NCBI RefSeq assembly: GCF_000010285.1
Contig: NC_010617.1
Span: 496,001 to 560,000, forward strand
Length of the DNA: 64,000 nt
Direction of reading: 5' to 3'
From: Kocuria rhizophila DC2201
Lineage (GTDB): Bacteria; Actinomycetota; Actinomycetes; Actinomycetales; Micrococcaceae
Part shown: piece by piece, positions 62,958 through 64,000 of the stretch
How positions within the stretch are numbered: position 1 is the stretch's first letter
Layout of the letters: every line of letters begins with the position of its first letter
The notes under the pieces: generated by a model
What the model saw: the letters and a program-made list of their open reading frames with translations, nothing else
Database searches by the model: none
What the model was told of the DNA's origin: nothing
Program-made: the position numbers and the translations under genes

Positions 62958-64000
62958 GATGCGTTCTCCTTCGTGTTCTCGTGCGGGGCGTGCGCACCCG
63001 CGGTGGCACCACCGGTGTCGTGCGCGCCGTGCGTGCCGCGGGCGGCGTCGGGAACCTCGGCTCCCTCCGGCACCCGGGTGATCTGCCCGGTCTCGGGGTC
63101 GACGACGGCGCGCGGCCGGCTCAGGCGCGCGAGCACCGCGGCCGCGACCACCAGCGCCAGACCGATGAGCGTGACCAGGGCCCCAGGCAAGAACATCATG
63201 AATCCGCCCACCGCGAGAACCACCCGCAGGTACAGGGGCAGCTGGCGTTCCACGAACGTGAGCCAGCCGCCCATGGCCGCGGCGATCGCGTAGACCGCCA
63301 CGAGGCTGGAGAGGAAGGCCAGCACGATGTGCACCGGCTCCCCCTGGGCCACCAGCGCGGGGTTGAGCGCGAAGCCGAACGGCACCACGTACTTCACCGC
63401 GCCGAGCTTCATGGCGGAGAAGCACGTGGCCATGGGGGAGGCCTTGGAGATGCCCGCCGCCGCGAAGGCCGCGAGCCCCACGGGCGGGGTGATGTAGGAG
63501 ACCGAGGCCCAGTAGATGACGAACAGGTGCGCGGCGATCGGGTCCACGCCCAGGGCCGTGACGGCCGGGACCATCACGATGGCCAGGAACACGTACGCGG
63601 CGGAGATGGTCAGGCCCATGCCCAGGATGAAGCACACCACGGCGCCGGCGATCAGGATGAGCACCACGTTGTCGCCCACCAGGGCCACCAGGTCACGCGA
63701 GAGGGACAGGGCCACGCCCGTGGCGGTCAGCCCACCGAGGATCAGGCCCACGCCCGCGATGATCCCCACGATCTGCGCGAGCGTCTTGCCCACGTCCACG
63801 CCCATGTCCACCCACTGGCGGGGGCCGAACGTGACGCTGGGCTTGACCAGGGCGATCAGCAGCAGGATGGCCACCACCCAGTAGGGCACCTGCGCCTCGG
63901 AGTCCGTGGTGAACAGCAGCACCGTGAGCACGGCCAGGGCGCCCAGGTAGGGCCAGCCCATGGCCAGGGCATGGCGGGCGCGCGGCAGCAGGTTCTTGGG
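62954..64000 (-). CDS. TRAP transporter fused permease (TAXI/DctM-type), 5' part outside window
   Basis: The C-terminal 349 codons of a membrane protein that continues beyond the window edge. About nine helices are visible. GLGLTISAAYVFLAIVMVPA-type sequence (seen as MGLTISAAYVFLAIVMVPA) and WASVSYITPPVGLAAFAAAG are characteristic of the large permease of TRAP transporters of the fused type, which use an extracytoplasmic binding protein and an ion gradient. The last 50 residues are a disordered His/Ala/Gly-rich tail. It is the first known gene of the unit with the hydratase and dehydrogenase, so its substrate probably feeds them. Confidence 0.87.
   Translation of the reverse strand, partial: PKNLLPRARHALAMGWPYLGALAVLTVLLFTTDSEAQVPYWVVAILLLIALVKPSVTFGPRQWVDMGVDVGKTLAQIVGIIAGVGLILGGLTATGVALSLSRDLVALVGDNVVLILIAGAVVCFILGMGLTISAAYVFLAIVMVPAVTALGVDPIAAHLFVIYWASVSYITPPVGLAAFAAAGISKASPMATCFSAMKLGAVKYVVPFGFALNPALVAQGEPVHIVLAFLSSLVAVYAIAAAMGGWLTFVERQLPLYLRVVLAVGGFMMFLPGALVTLIGLALVVAAAVLARLSRPRAVVDPETGQITRVPEGAEVPDAARGTHGAHDTGGATAGAHAPHENTKENAS

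Overview
The window is about 72% G+C (my estimate by eye). It is densely coded, uses many GTG starts and contains many ATGA/GTGA stop-start overlaps. It looks like chromosome from a high-G+C actinobacterium, probably Micrococcaceae and perhaps Kocuria. The evidence is the 32-residue ribosomal protein bS22, the CpaE/Ssd-type Tad pilus cluster, MarP, a ResB/CcsB (system II) cytochrome c cluster and the menaquinone genes menA, menE and menB. From memory of the M. tuberculosis map, gene order follows three conserved neighbourhoods: marP/nudix/nth/acs; ssd-tad-helicase-topA; and ppx-TIM barrel-proC-bS22-glutaredoxin followed by phosphatase-tlpA-ccdA-resB-ccsB-menA-menE-menB. I found no CRISPR array, tRNA, rRNA, insertion sequence or prophage.

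Layout. 0-9.5 kb: end of marP, aroQ, acs, nth, a Nudix hydrolase, an unusual family A DNA polymerase, a single-domain HD hydrolase, a PTH2-like protein and a small membrane protein. 9.6-15 kb: a Tad-type pilus cluster (ssd, tadA, tadB, tadC, a pilin-like DUF4244 gene and two TadE/TadG-like genes). 15-23 kb: MrfA-like helicase, PPOX protein, methyltransferase and topA. 23-28 kb: ppx, TIM-barrel protein, GNAT, proC and a YbdK-type ligase. 28-35 kb: KtrAB potassium uptake, an AcuC-type deacetylase, an ArsR regulator with a very long acidic tail, gdhA, a FadR-type regulator and bS22. 35-46 kb: glutaredoxin-like protein, phosphatase, the four-gene cytochrome c maturation set and the menaquinone genes. 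46-57.7 kb: TauE/SafE exporter, HrpB helicase, CitE-like lyase, ldh, putP, gluQ, a metallo-beta-lactamase-fold protein and a PAP2 phosphatase. 57.8-64 kb: an acyl-CoA catabolic cluster (TRAP permease, enoyl-CoA hydratase, 3-hydroxyacyl-CoA dehydrogenase, LysR, class III CoA-transferase, acyl-CoA dehydrogenase).

Genes that work together: thioredoxin-like TlpA, CcdA, ResB and CcsB deliver reductant and haem for cytochrome c, next to genes for menaquinone, the electron carrier. The Tad genes overlap by 4 bp and form one transcription unit. The 58-64 kb genes can be read as uptake, CoA activation, dehydrogenation, hydration and oxidation of one carboxylic acid.

The most unusual signal is a short DNA word, ACGACGCCGC or its complement. 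I found at least 30 exact copies, in both orientations, with near-matches besides. Many sit in intergenic DNA, in terminator stems or in variable protein linkers, where they read as DDAA or AAS(S). A second pattern is a promoter -10-like hexamer 6-7 nt before the start codon of eleven genes without a convincing Shine-Dalgarno sequence, which suggests common leaderless transcription.
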